The translations under genes were made by a program, and so were the position numbers. From the NCBI RefSeq assembly GCF_001552135.1, contig NZ_BCQP01000012.1, positions 62,001 to 126,000 on the forward strand: a stretch of DNA of 64,000 nucleotides, written 5' to 3'. Position 1 is the first letter of the stretch, and each line of letters begins with the position of its first letter. Positions 55,944 to 64,000 of this stretch are shown piece by piece. This DNA comes from Actinomadura chibensis NBRC 106107. Lineage in GTDB: Bacteria; Actinomycetota; Actinomycetes; Streptosporangiales; Streptosporangiaceae. The notes below the pieces were generated by a model, which saw only the letters and a list, made by a program, of their open reading frames with translations, made no database searches and was not told the DNA's origin.

Positions 55944-57670
55944 CGTTCAGCGCCGTCGTCTCGGGGGAGACGGCCATCACCGCCCGCGGACCGCTGCGGG
56001 CGGCCGCCGAGCGGGTGCTCGGCCGGTTGTGGATCGACCAGGTGCCGGTCCGGCTCGCGTCGGAGGACGCGTCGCTGTGGCCGTCCGCCGGCGCCGCCGC
56101 GCTGGAGGGCCGGGACCTGTGCTGGCCCGGGCAGCCGGGGCCGGGGCGCGCCGTCCTGGACCGTGCCGGGGAGCTGCGCGACCGGGCCCGCGCGGACGGG
56201 CTGACCGAGGTCGTGCTGCTCGGCGACGGCGCCCCGGCCCGCGCCGCCGAGCTGATCGTCGCGTCCCGGCGGCGCCCCGTGCCCGACGGCGGCGAGCCCG
56301 GCGGCGAGCCCGCCGACCCGGCGCTCACCCTGCTCGACGGCCCCGAGCCGGGCCCGCTGCTCCGCCTGCGGGACGACCCCGACCGGCTCGCCCGGACGAT
56401 GGTCGTGGTGACCGCCGACGACCCCGCCACCGGGGCGCTGCGCGAGGTCCTCGGCGGGATGCTCGGCGGCCTCGGCCTCTCCCCCGCCGACGTCGCGCGG
56501 CGGATCGTCACGGTCGCCGAGCCGGGCGCGGCGGCGGCCAAGCTCGCCGCGGAGGAGGGGCGCCCGCTGGTCGAGGCGCCCGCGCCGACCCCGTTCGGCG
56601 CGCTGTCCCCGTACGCGCTGGTGCCCGCCGCGCTCGCCGGGGCGGACGTCGCCGCGCTGCTCGGCGACGCGACCGCCGTTCTCCCGGCGCTGACCCGGCC
56701 GGAGCACAACCCGGGGCTCGTCCTCGGCGCGATCCTCGGCGGCGCGGCCCGCGCCGGGCGCCGGACCGCCGTGCTCGGCGGCTACCCGGCCGAGCCGCCC
56801 GGCCTCGCCGGGTGGGCGGCGCCGCTGCTGGCGGAGGCGACCGGCGGGCGGCTGACCCCGGTCGTCCAGGACGGCGGGCTCCCGCTCGCGCCCGCGGGCG
56901 ACCTGTTCCTCGTGACGTTCGGCGGCCGTCCGCGCCAGGACGACGCCACCGTCACCGGCCCGCTCGCCGCCCAGCTCGTCGTGTGGGAGTACGCCGCGGC
57001 CGTCGCCGCGTACCTGCTCGGCGCCGACCCGATGGCGCCGCGCGCCGCCCCCGCCCCCGCCCCCGCCCCGAGCACGCTCGACGACGGGACGGGCGGGCCG
57101 CTGTTCGCCGACGGCGCGCCGGACCGGGCCGTCGAGGCGCACACGACCGTCCCCGAACTCGCGGCGGCGGGCACGCTGCCCGCGCTCATGGCCGCGCTGG
57201 CCGCGCTGGCGGCCGAGGCGGGTCCGGGCGGGCGCCTGGCGATCCGCGCCTACCTCGATCCGGACGAGGCGCGCGGGCAGGGCGCGCAGGTCCGCAGGCT
57301 GGCCGCGCTGCTCGCGGCGCGCAGCGGCCGCCCGGTGACGGTCGGCTGGGGCGCGCGGCGGCCCGCGATCGGGAATGATCAACCGGACGGGTGCGTATAC
57401 CTGATGGTGACCGGGAACGTGGACCGCGACGTGCCGGTCCCGGGACGGGGGCACCGGCTCGGGACGCTGCGGCTGGCCCGGGCGCTCGGGGACGTCCGCG
57501 ACGCGCGCGCCGCCGGCCGCCCGGTGCTGCGGCTGCACCTGCGGAACCGGTGGGCGGGGCTCGCCCGCCTCCTCGCCGCCGCGCGCGAGCCGGAGCCCGG
57601 CGCCGGACCGGACGGGGATCCGGGCACGCGACCGAACACCGGATGGGGAACCGGATGGGACACGGGATGA
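55940..57670 (+). CDS. Glucose-6-phosphate isomerase-like protein, copy 3 (diverged)
   Basis: A 576-residue paralogue. It keeps the scaffold ([45 protein letters not shown]) but has lost the GR-type phosphate motif (PTPFGAL) and the C-terminal GQYHKGGP block, which is replaced by AIGNDQPDGCVYLMVTG. It probably no longer catalyses isomerisation. An Ala/Pro repeat (PRAAPAPAPAP) and a Gly/Thr/Trp-rich tail are extra. GTG 55940 sits in a GTGA that would overlap the copy 2 stop if the G tract had one more base. Confidence 0.75.
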   Translation: MTFSAVVSGETAITARGPLRAAAERVLGRLWIDQVPVRLASEDASLWPSAGAAALEGRDLCWPGQPGPGRAVLDRAGELRDRARADGLTEVVLLGDGAPARAAELIVASRRRPVPDGGEPGGEPADPALTLLDGPEPGPLLRLRDDPDRLARTMVVVTADDPATGALREVLGGMLGGLGLSPADVARRIVTVAEPGAAAAKLAAEEGRPLVEAPAPTPFGALSPYALVPAALAGADVAALLGDATAVLPALTRPEHNPGLVLGAILGGAARAGRRTAVLGGYPAEPPGLAGWAAPLLAEATGGRLTPVVQDGGLPLAPAGDLFLVTFGGRPRQDDATVTGPLAAQLVVWEYAAAVAAYLLGADPMAPRAAPAPAPAPSTLDDGTGGPLFADGAPDRAVEAHTTVPELAAAGTLPALMAALAALAAEAGPGGRLAIRAYLDPDEARGQGAQVRRLAALLAARSGRPVTVGWGARRPAIGNDQPDGCVYLMVTGNVDRDVPVPGRGHRLGTLRLARALGDVRDARAAGRPVLRLHLRNRWAGLARLLAAAREPEPGAGPDGDPGTRPNTGWGTGWDTG

Positions 57671-57805
57671 GCGCGGCGCCCCCGCGGGCGCGTACCCGTG
57701 GACGTCCCGGCGCCGCCCCCGGCGGCCCGGGACCGGGACCGGAGATGTGGCCACCGAAGAACGTGCGGAGAGGGCAGGATGCTTGCAGGACCAGGACGAC
57801 AGGGC

Positions 57806-57831
57806 GCCGCGCGCCCGGCCGGGCGCGCGGC
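57806..57831. terminator. Perfect 26-bp palindrome in the pgi3-zwf gap
   Basis: GCCGCGCGCCCGG followed by its exact reverse complement, which as RNA is an 11-bp stem with a GGCC loop. It lies in the 259-base gap between copy 3 and zwf and may end the tkt-tal-pgi transcript or attenuate zwf. Confidence 0.55.
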
Positions 57832-57848
57832 CGGACGGCCGGACAGGC

Positions 57849-57875
57849 CCCGATGACCGCAGCGAAGCGAGGATC
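57849..57875 (+). repeat. Intergenic repeat (copy B) upstream of zwf
   Basis: This 27-base sequence is identical but for one base to 30658-30684 on the other strand. It is 54 bases before the zwf GTG. Confidence 0.55.
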
Positions 57876-57929
57876 TTCGGGCCGCCGTCCCGGGGGCCCG
57901 GGGGAAGCCCCGAGGAAAGGTAGAGCCAC

Positions 57930-59456
57930 GTGACCGACCCAGCCAATCCGCTCCGCGATCCCCGCGACAAGCGCCTGCCGCGGGTCGCCGGCCCGTGCGT
58001 GCTCGTGCTGTTCGGCGTCACCGGCGACCTGTCGCGCAAGAAGCTGCTCCCGGCGATCTACGACCTGGCGAACCGCGGACTGCTCCCGCCCGGCTTCTCC
58101 CTCGTCGGGTTCGCCCGCCGCGACTGGGAGAACGAGGACTTCCGCCAGATCGCCTACGACGCCGTCAAGGCGCACGCCCGCACGCCGTTCCGCGAGGACG
58201 TCTGGACGCACCTGTCCGAGGGCATGCACTTCGTCCCCGGCGAGTTCGGCGACCCGGGCGCGTTCGACGCGCTGTCCATGGCGGTCAAGGAGCTGGACGA
58301 GAGCCGCGGCACCGGCGGCAACTACGCCTTCTACCTGTCGATCCCGCCGAAGGCGTTCCCGCTCGTCGTCGAGCAGCTGCAGCGCAGCGGGCTGGCCGAG
58401 CGCCGGGAGGGGTCCTGGCGGCGGGTCGTGATCGAGAAGCCGTTCGGCCGCGACCTGCGCACCGCCCAGGAGCTGAACGACACCGTCCACCGCGTCTTCC
58501 CCGAGGAGTCGATCTTCCGGATCGACCACTACCTCGGCAAGGAGACCGTGCAGAACATCCTGGCGCTGCGGTTCGCGAACTCGATGTTCGAGCCGATCTG
58601 GAACCGGTCGTTCGTCGACCACGTGCAGATCACCATGGCCGAGGACATCGGGATCGGCGGCCGGGCCGGGTACTACGACGGGATCGGCGCGGCCCGCGAC
58701 GTCATCCAGAACCACCTGCTGCAACTGCTGGCGCTGACCGCGATGGAGGAGCCGACGTCGTTCAGCGCGGAGGCCGTCCGCGCGGAGAAGGCGAAGATCC
58801 TGTCGGCGGTGCGGGTGCCGGGCGACCTGACCGCGTCCACGGCGCGCGGGCAGTACGCGGCGGGCTGGCAGGGCGGCGTGAACGTGCGCGGCTACCTGGA
58901 GGAGGACGGCATCCCCGCCGACTCCCGCACCGAGACCTACGCCGCGGTGAAGCTGGAGATCGACAACCGGCGCTGGGCGGGCGTCCCGTTCTACCTGCGC
59001 ACCGGCAAGCGGCTGAGCCGCCGGGTGACGGAGGTGGCGATGGTGTTCCAGCAGGCGCCGCACCTGCCGTTCTCCGAGACCGACACCGAGGAGCTCGGGC
59101 AGAACGCCCTGGTGATGCGGGTGCAGCCGGACGAGGGCATCACGGTCAGGTTCGGCTCGAAGGTGCCCGGCACGTCGATGGAGATCCGCGACGTCAACAT
59201 GGACTTCGCCTACGGCGAGTCGTTCACCGAGACCTCCCCCGAGGCGTACGAGCGGCTGCTGCTGGACGTCCTGATCGGCGACCCCCCGCTGTTCCCGCGC
59301 CAGGAGGAGGTCGAGCTGTCCTGGGAGATCCTCGACCCGATCGAGGAGTTCTGGGCGAGCCGGGGCGGCCTCGACCAGTACAAGTCCGGCGGATACGGGC
59401 CCGACAGCGCCGACGAGCTGATGGCGCGCGACGGGCGCACCTGGAGGCGGCTCTGA
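57930..59456 (+). CDS. zwf: Glucose-6-phosphate dehydrogenase
   Basis: A 508-residue enzyme. The coenzyme fold has FGVTGDLSRKKLLPA and the active-site motif RIDHYLGKE is at residues 197-205 (His200). It oxidises glucose 6-phosphate to 6-phosphogluconolactone with NADP+. GTG 57930 follows GAAAGG. It overlaps opcA by one base (TGATG), a usual arrangement. Confidence 0.97.
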   Translation: MTDPANPLRDPRDKRLPRVAGPCVLVLFGVTGDLSRKKLLPAIYDLANRGLLPPGFSLVGFARRDWENEDFRQIAYDAVKAHARTPFREDVWTHLSEGMHFVPGEFGDPGAFDALSMAVKELDESRGTGGNYAFYLSIPPKAFPLVVEQLQRSGLAERREGSWRRVVIEKPFGRDLRTAQELNDTVHRVFPEESIFRIDHYLGKETVQNILALRFANSMFEPIWNRSFVDHVQITMAEDIGIGGRAGYYDGIGAARDVIQNHLLQLLALTAMEEPTSFSAEAVRAEKAKILSAVRVPGDLTASTARGQYAAGWQGGVNVRGYLEEDGIPADSRTETYAAVKLEIDNRRWAGVPFYLRTGKRLSRRVTEVAMVFQQAPHLPFSETDTEELGQNALVMRVQPDEGITVRFGSKVPGTSMEIRDVNMDFAYGESFTETSPEAYERLLLDVLIGDPPLFPRQEEVELSWEILDPIEEFWASRGGLDQYKSGGYGPDSADELMARDGRTWRRL

Positions 59457-60538
59457 TGAACATCGACCTCACCGGCACGACGACCCGGCAGATCCAGGAC
59501 GCGCTGACGCAGTCCCGGCACCTGATGGGCGGCCCGGCCGTCGGCATGGTGCTCACGCTGATCATCGTGACCGACGAGTCGGCGCAGTACGACGCGGTGC
59601 GGGCGGCGACGGAGGCGGCGCGCGAGCACCCCTGCCGGGTGCTGACCGTCATCTCCCGCGACCCGCGCGGCGCGACGTCCCGGCTGGACGCCGAGATCCG
59701 GATGGGCGAGACCGGCCCCGGCGAGACGGTGCTGCTGCGCATGTACGGGCCGCTCGCCGAGCACGCCGACTCGGTCGTCGTCCCGCTGCTGATGCCGGAC
59801 ACCCCGGTCGTGACGTGGTGGCCGGGCGGCAAGGTGCCGAAGGCGCCCGCGAAGGACTCGCTCGGCCGCCTCGCGCAGCGCCGGGTGACCGACTCCTACG
59901 CGGCCCGCGACCGGCTCGGCACGCTGGCCCAGCTCGCGGAGGGCTACCGGCCCGGCGACACCGACTTCACCTGGACGCGGCTGACGTCCTGGCGGTCGCT
60001 GCTCGCCGCCGCGCTCGACCAGGACCACGAGGACATCGTCGCGGGCGAGGTGGCGGCGGAGCCGGACAGCCCGAGCGCGGAGCTGCTCGCGGCGTGGCTG
60101 TCGATCCGGCTCGGCGTCCCGATCTCCCGCGCGGTGTCGGAGGGGCCGGGGCTCACCGGTGTGACGCTGACGACGACGGCCGGGGACATCGTCGTCCACC
60201 GGCCGGACGGGCGGGTCGCGACGCTGTGCCGTCCGGGGCAGCCCGACCGGCAGGTGGCGCTGATGCGGCGGCCGATGGCCGAGCTGCTGGCCGAGGAGCT
60301 GCGCCGGCTCGACCCGGACGAGGTGTACCGGGAGGCCGCGGCCCGCTTCGCCAAGGACCTCGCGGGCGGGACGACCCGCGAGGGCGTCGCGAGCGACCCG
60401 GTGTCGGCGACGGCGGAGGCGGCGAGGACCGGCCCCGCCAGGCGCGAGGCCGCCGACCGCGAGGCCGCCGGGCAGAACGCCGCCGGGGACGGCGCCGCGG
60501 GCCAGGGCGAGGGCGCGGACGGATCGGGGGACGCGTGA
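59456..60538 (+). CDS. opcA: Glucose-6-phosphate dehydrogenase assembly protein OpcA
   Basis: A 360-residue protein with the OpcA core: TRQIQDALTQSR, WWPGGKVPKAPAKDSLGRLAQRRVTDS, and TRLTSWRSLLAAALDQ. OpcA helps assemble and activate Zwf in cyanobacteria and actinobacteria. The last 45 residues are Ala/Gly/Glu-rich and disordered-looking. Its stop overlaps the pgl GTG (GTGA). Confidence 0.95.
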   Translation: MNIDLTGTTTRQIQDALTQSRHLMGGPAVGMVLTLIIVTDESAQYDAVRAATEAAREHPCRVLTVISRDPRGATSRLDAEIRMGETGPGETVLLRMYGPLAEHADSVVVPLLMPDTPVVTWWPGGKVPKAPAKDSLGRLAQRRVTDSYAARDRLGTLAQLAEGYRPGDTDFTWTRLTSWRSLLAAALDQDHEDIVAGEVAAEPDSPSAELLAAWLSIRLGVPISRAVSEGPGLTGVTLTTTAGDIVVHRPDGRVATLCRPGQPDRQVALMRRPMAELLAEELRRLDPDEVYREAAARFAKDLAGGTTREGVASDPVSATAEAARTGPARREAADREAAGQNAAGDGAAGQGEGADGSGDA

Positions 60539-61290
60539 CTCCCCCGTCCGTCCTCGTCCACCGCGACCAGGAGGTGCTCGCCGCCGCGGCGGCGGCGCGG
60601 CTGGTCACCCGGATCGCCGACGCGCAGGCCGCGCGGGGCGCGGCGTCGGTCGCGCTGACCGGCGGCGGCGTCGGCACGGCGGTCCTCGCCGCCGTCGCCT
60701 CGTCCGGCGCGCGCGACGCGGTCGACTGGGCGCGCCTCGACGTCTGGTGGGGCGACGAGCGGTTCCTGCCCACCGGCGACCCGGAGCGCAACGAGACCGG
60801 GGCGCGGGCGGCGCTGCTCGACCACGTCCCGGTCGACCCGGCGCGGGTGCACGCGATGCCCGCGCCCGGCGGCCCGGACGGCGACGACCCCGAGGCGGGC
60901 GCCGCCCGGTACGGCGCCGAGCTGGCGGCGGCCGGGGGCCGGTTCGACGTGGTGCTGCTCGGCGTCGGCCCGGACGCGCACGTCGCCTCGCTGTTCCCGC
61001 ACATGCCGGGCCTGCGCGCGGACGCGCCCGCGGTGGCCGTGCGCGGCGCGCCGAAGCCGCCCCCGACCCGCGTCTCGCTCACGTTCGGGACGCTCAACTC
61101 CGCCGACGAGGTGTGGGTGCTCGCGGCCGGGGAGTCGAAGGCGGAGGCGGTGCGGCTCGGCCTGTCGGGCGCGGACGTCGCCGAGGCGCCCGTGGCCGGG
61201 GTGCGCGGCCGCGACCGCACGCTGTTCCTGGTGGACCGGTCCGCCGCCGCGAAGCTCCCGCCGGGGGCCGACACGTCTGGGCCGCCCTGA
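60535..61290 (+). CDS. pgl: 6-phosphogluconolactonase
   Basis: A 251-residue DevB-type lactonase with SVALTGGGVGTAVL, WWGDERFLPTGDPERNE, and LLGVGPDAHVASLFP. It hydrolyses 6-phosphogluconolactone. The GTG start overlaps the opcA stop by 4 bases; it is the last gene of the zwf-opcA-pgl set. Confidence 0.95.
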   Translation: MTPPSVLVHRDQEVLAAAAAARLVTRIADAQAARGAASVALTGGGVGTAVLAAVASSGARDAVDWARLDVWWGDERFLPTGDPERNETGARAALLDHVPVDPARVHAMPAPGGPDGDDPEAGAARYGAELAAAGGRFDVVLLGVGPDAHVASLFPHMPGLRADAPAVAVRGAPKPPPTRVSLTFGTLNSADEVWVLAAGESKAEAVRLGLSGADVAEAPVAGVRGRDRTLFLVDRSAAAKLPPGADTSGPP

Positions 61291-61340
61291 CCTGGGAGAA
61301 ACAGAACAAAGCCCGCACTTTCGAATGTCTTCGGCAAAAC

Positions 61341-61369
61341 CGTGCATACCCTGACGAAGGGAATGCACG
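61341..61369. promoter_or_regulatory. Inverted repeat in the L,D-transpeptidase leader
   Basis: CGTGCAT (61341-61347) pairs with ATGCACG (61363-61369), with CCCT/AGGG pairing inside. It lies 22 bases before the GTG of the transpeptidase and may be an operator, or a weak terminator of pgl. Confidence 0.5.
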
Positions 61370-61391
61370 TCGAGCGTGAGGAGTGTGCCCA

Positions 61392-62597
61392 GTGCCCAGG
61401 GGTCGGACCGGGACGGCGAGCGCGGCGATCATCGGGGCGGCGGTCGTCGCCGTCGCGGGCTGCTCGTCCGGGGGCGGCGGCGGAAAGGGCGGGGACGGCG
61501 GCGGCAAGGCCGAGGACGCGGTCAAGCTGGCCATCACCCCCGCCACCGGCGCTCAGCGGGTGGCGCCCGACCAGCCCGTCACCGTCACGGCCGACAAGGG
61601 GCGGCTGACCAGCGTGACCCTCACCTACGGCCAGAAGAACGCCAAGGCGCAGGGAAGGCTCGCCTCGGACGGCAAGTCGTGGAAGTCGTCGTGGACGCTC
61701 CGCCCGTCCACGACGTACACGGTCACCGCGAAGGGCACGGGCGAGGGCGGCAAGGAGGCCACGGCGACGTCCACCTTCACGACGCTGACCCCGCCGAAGA
61801 AGCTGGAGAGCGGCATGTCCCCGCTGGACGGCGAGAAGGTCGGGGTCGGCATGCCCGTGCAGCTGCTGCTGTCCAAGCCGGTCGCCACCAAGGCCGGGAA
61901 GGTCGCGGTCGAGAAGGCGCTTGAGGTCCGGATGTCCAAGCCGGTCGAGGGCGCCTGGTACTGGGTCAGCGACCGGGAGGTCGACTTCCGGCCCCGCGAC
62001 TACTGGCCGTCCGGGCAGAAGGTTCAGGTCGTCGCGCACCTGGCCGGGCTGAAGGCGGGCGAGGGCCTGTACGGGATGAAGGACCGCAGCACCACCTTCA
62101 CGGTCGGCCCCCGGCACATCACCACCATCGACGCGAAGAAGCACACCGCGACCGTCACCGACGGCGGGCGCACCGTCCGGACGATGAAGGTCAGCCTCGG
62201 CAAGCCGGGCCACGACAGCTACAGCGGCACGATGATCGCGCAGGAGAAGAACGCGCACATCGTGATGGACTCGGCGACCACCGGCGACCCGGGCGAGTAC
62301 CGGATCCCGACGAAGTGGAACGTCCGGCTGACCTACAGCGGGACGTTCGTCCACTCCGCGCCGTGGTCCACCGACTCGCAGGGCAACGACAACGTCAGCC
62401 ACGGATGCGTCAACGCCTCCCCGTCCGACGCCAAGTGGTTCTTCGACTTCACGAACCGCGGCGACGTCGTCAAGGTGACCGGGACGACGCGCAGGCTCCA
62501 GTTCGGCAACGGTCCGACGCCGTGGGCGAAGTCGTGGGACGCCTGGCTCCAGGGCAGCGCGACCGGCAGGCCCGTCACCGGCGCGCCGCTGAACTGA
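61392..62597 (+). CDS. Lipoprotein L,D-transpeptidase (YkuD) with Ig-like domains
   Basis: A 401-residue exported lipoprotein. GTG 61392 has GAGGAG 8 bases upstream; the signal ends in a lipobox VAGC with Cys24. Residues 45-120 and 130-245 look like two immunoglobulin-like domains of mycobacterial Ldt enzymes. The YkuD domain (about 250-380) has SHGCVNAS with nucleophile Cys339 and the FVHSAPW His. It makes 3-3 cross-links in peptidoglycan at the outer face of the membrane. Confidence 0.93.
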   Translation: MPRGRTGTASAAIIGAAVVAVAGCSSGGGGGKGGDGGGKAEDAVKLAITPATGAQRVAPDQPVTVTADKGRLTSVTLTYGQKNAKAQGRLASDGKSWKSSWTLRPSTTYTVTAKGTGEGGKEATATSTFTTLTPPKKLESGMSPLDGEKVGVGMPVQLLLSKPVATKAGKVAVEKALEVRMSKPVEGAWYWVSDREVDFRPRDYWPSGQKVQVVAHLAGLKAGEGLYGMKDRSTTFTVGPRHITTIDAKKHTATVTDGGRTVRTMKVSLGKPGHDSYSGTMIAQEKNAHIVMDSATTGDPGEYRIPTKWNVRLTYSGTFVHSAPWSTDSQGNDNVSHGCVNASPSDAKWFFDFTNRGDVVKVTGTTRRLQFGNGPTPWAKSWDAWLQGSATGRPVTGAPLN

Positions 62598-62643
62598 CCG
62601 GCCCCCGTGAGGCCGCGGCGGGGGCGCTGGCACACTGGGTGCC

Positions 62644-62973
62644 ATGCAGAAGCTCTCGCTTGACGCACAGGTACGGGACCAGCTCAAGCGCGCCGCCGCC
62701 GGGTCCACCGGGCGCAGCGCCGAGACCGTGTACGGCGGGCACGAGCACGTCCTGCGCCAGACGCTGATCGCGCTGACCGCGGGGACGTCCCTGGCCGAGC
62801 ACGAGAGCCCGGGCGAGGCGACGGTCCACGTCCTGCTGGGGCGGGTGCGGCTGCTGAGCGGCGACGACGCCTGGGACGGCATCGCGGGCGACCTGCTGAT
62901 CGTCCCGGACGCGCGGCACGCCCTTGAGGCGCTGGAGGACTCGGCCGTCCTGCTGACGGTCGCCAAGCGCTGA
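62644..62973 (+). CDS. Cupin-domain protein
   Basis: A 109-residue single-cupin protein with strands around LIALTAGTSLAEHESPGEATVHVLLGRVRLLSG and GDLLIVPDARHALEALED. A full metal-binding motif (two His, Glu, His) is only partly present: H, E and H can be seen. Function unknown. The ATG follows CACACT and 7 bases, again near the leaderless pattern. Confidence 0.75.
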   Translation: MQKLSLDAQVRDQLKRAAAGSTGRSAETVYGGHEHVLRQTLIALTAGTSLAEHESPGEATVHVLLGRVRLLSGDDAWDGIAGDLLIVPDARHALEALEDSAVLLTVAKR

Positions 62974-63003
62974 CCGTCCTCGCGAGCCGTCACGCCGGTG
63001 CCG

Positions 63004-63435
63004 TCAGGCCGCGGCGAGGACGGCGACGCCGAGCGCGAGCAGCAGGGCGACCTTCGCCGCCTCGCACGCCACGTAGTACAGGTGGCCGCGCGAGCGGGGC
63101 AGGTCCTCGCCCGCGAGCACCCGGTCCGACCGCCGGTTGAGCCGGGGGCGGATCACGCCGAGCTGCACCGCGAGCAGCGCCGCCGCCAGCGCGGCGAGCA
63201 CGGCGACCGGCGCGGACGGGCGCCCGGCCGCGACCGCCGCGACCACGACGACGGCGAGCCCGGTCTCGGCGGCGTTCAGCGCGCGGAACACGATCCGGCC
63301 GATGCCGAGCCCGACCGGGATCGTCAAGCCGGGCGCGCGGAACTTCAGCGGCGCCTCCATGAAGGAGATCGCCAGCACCATCCCGAGCCACAGGAACGTC
63401 ACCGCACCGGCCGTCGCCGCCGCCGTCGCGTTCAT
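63004..63435 (-). CDS. Four-helix membrane protein of unknown function
   Basis: A 143-residue protein with four membrane helices (about residues 7-28, 56-74, 76-94 and 118-141), and a basic loop RPRLNRRSDRVLAGEDLPRSRGH. I do not recognise it with certainty; it resembles DUF4149-like proteins. ATG 63435 is the start. It lies downstream of an Fe-S-type regulator on the same strand, 39 bases away. Confidence 0.7.
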   Translation of the reverse strand: MNATAAATAGAVTFLWLGMVLAISFMEAPLKFRAPGLTIPVGLGIGRIVFRALNAAETGLAVVVVAAVAAGRPSAPVAVLAALAAALLAVQLGVIRPRLNRRSDRVLAGEDLPRSRGHLYYVACEAAKVALLLALGVAVLAAA

Positions 63436-63474
63436 CGCACAACCGCCTTCCGGGGGATCATCGGCTTTCGGGGA

Positions 63475-63999
63475 TCATCGGGGGGCGCGCCGCAGGTGGG
63501 CGACGCAGGCGCCGGGTTCGGCGAAGGGCTCCAGCCGGTCGGCCGCCAGGGGCGCGTCCAGTTCCTCCAGCGCGCCCTGCATGAGGCCGAGGTGGACGTC
63601 GCAGACGAGAGGGCCGTACTCCTCCGCCAGTTCGAGGAACGGGCAGTGCCGGAGCCTGATCACGTCGGCGGCGGGCTTCGGGTCGAAGTCGAGGTCGGCG
63701 AGCAGGGCGGTGAGCCGCCCGGCGGCGTCGGCCTCGCTCGTCGGCCGGAACGGCGGCGGACGGTCGACGAGGTAGCGGCCCCATTCGCGGCCGGCGCGCG
63801 TGGCGTCGGCCCGGGCGCCGGGACCGGCGGAGGCGAGCCGGCTGAGCAGGATCTGCGCGAGCAGCCGGTACCCGCGGGCGCCGCCCCGGTCCATGCCGGG
63901 ACGCGGCGCGTACACGGTGCGCGGGCGGCCGCGCCCGGACGGCTCCTCGACGCTCCGCTCGACCGCGCCCTCGGCGGCGAGGGCGTCCAGGTGGAAGCG
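63475..63999 (-). CDS. HTH regulator related to SufR, 5'-truncated by the window edge
   Basis: 175 residues are visible; the N-terminal part of the winged helix is outside. What remains starts inside the helix-turn-helix (FHLDALAAEGAVER), then the wing GRGRPRTVYAP. The C-terminal domain has LRHCPFLELAEEYGPLVC and GACVAHL, so the cysteine spacing parallels that of SufR (HCP, LC, then C near the end). It likely senses an Fe-S cluster. The likely target is the following membrane protein. Confidence 0.8.
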   Translation of the reverse strand, partial: RFHLDALAAEGAVERSVEEPSGRGRPRTVYAPRPGMDRGGARGYRLLAQILLSRLASAGPGARADATRAGREWGRYLVDRPPPFRPTSEADAAGRLTALLADLDFDPKPAADVIRLRHCPFLELAEEYGPLVCDVHLGLMQGALEELDAPLAADRLEPFAEPGACVAHLRRAPR

Positions 64000-64000
64000 C

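Noticed and set aside
52348..56709. Very long minus-strand open frame opposite tal and the pgi genes
   Set aside because: It is low in stops only because of GC bias and is Arg/Pro/Ala-rich with no family motif; the plus strand has clear, homologous genes here.
54283..57378. Single 1031-residue reading frame covering pgi copies 2 and 3
   Set aside because: Homology stops near 55920; beyond that the frame is Arg/Gly junk opposite a real gene in another frame. It is better explained by a one-base shift.

Overview
This window is a piece of a very GC-rich actinobacterial chromosome. The gene content (mycobacterial-type suf operon with a SufR-like regulator, cta genes, tkt-tal-pgi-zwf-opcA-pgl, a proteasome beta subunit, OpcA, AIM24 and YczE/MocR families) and the dense use of GTG starts with 4-base GTGA/ATGA gene overlaps point to an actinomycete. 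A member of Streptosporangiales such as Actinomadura is my best guess, which is inference only. I see no phage, insertion sequence, CRISPR array or rRNA.

Layout. 1-2311: the tail of an acyl-CoA synthetase, a selenocysteine tRNA (anticodon TCA), two small membrane proteins, and FdhD, the sulfurtransferase for formate dehydrogenase. 2397-6833: an M24-type metallopeptidase coupled to an alpha/beta hydrolase-SDR fusion whose SDR half has lost its catalytic segment, a CBS protein, and a MocR regulator divergent from yczE. 7571-18158: glycerate kinase, an unknown protein and LD-carboxypeptidase in one coupled unit, then a sirtuin, a sulfotransferase-like protein, an ABC exporter, a secreted S15 peptidase, an enoyl-CoA hydratase and a small HTH protein. 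18159-27234: an ABC-F ATPase, a two-domain VOC protein, three tandem AIM24 genes, a degenerate EAL-CBS protein, a NarL-type two-component system and membrane proteins of unknown function.

27328-34130 is the complete SUF iron-sulfur operon in the order sufR-B-D-Rieske-C-S-U-T on the minus strand, with a DtxR/IdeR-like iron box upstream of sufR. 34130-39748 is an arginine deiminase operon (arcA, arcB, arcC, a CAT-type amino acid permease and a double universal stress protein). It sits between suf and an ABC-2 transporter that is usually near suf. 41665-48757 holds an EamA transporter, a stand-alone proteasome beta subunit, PolX, heme A synthase, a PrsW-type protease and heme O synthase. 49204-61290 is the pentose phosphate block: tkt, tal, three tandem glucose-6-phosphate-isomerase paralogues, zwf, opcA and pgl. 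The last part carries a lipoprotein L,D-transpeptidase, a cupin, a membrane protein and a truncated Fe-S-type HTH regulator that resembles SufR.

Themes. Iron-sulfur and heme assembly (suf, ctaA, ctaB), NADPH and pentose supply, and low-oxygen energy metabolism (arginine deiminase; selenium-dependent formate oxidation) lie side by side. The most unusual items are the three Pgi paralogues with stepwise loss of conserved motifs (the second also has an apparent one-base frameshift in a G tract), the orphan but apparently active proteasome beta subunit, and the iron box upstream of sufR. Also notable are the catalytically gutted SDR domain and a recurrent leaderless-start pattern (TANNNT, 6-7 bases, start codon).
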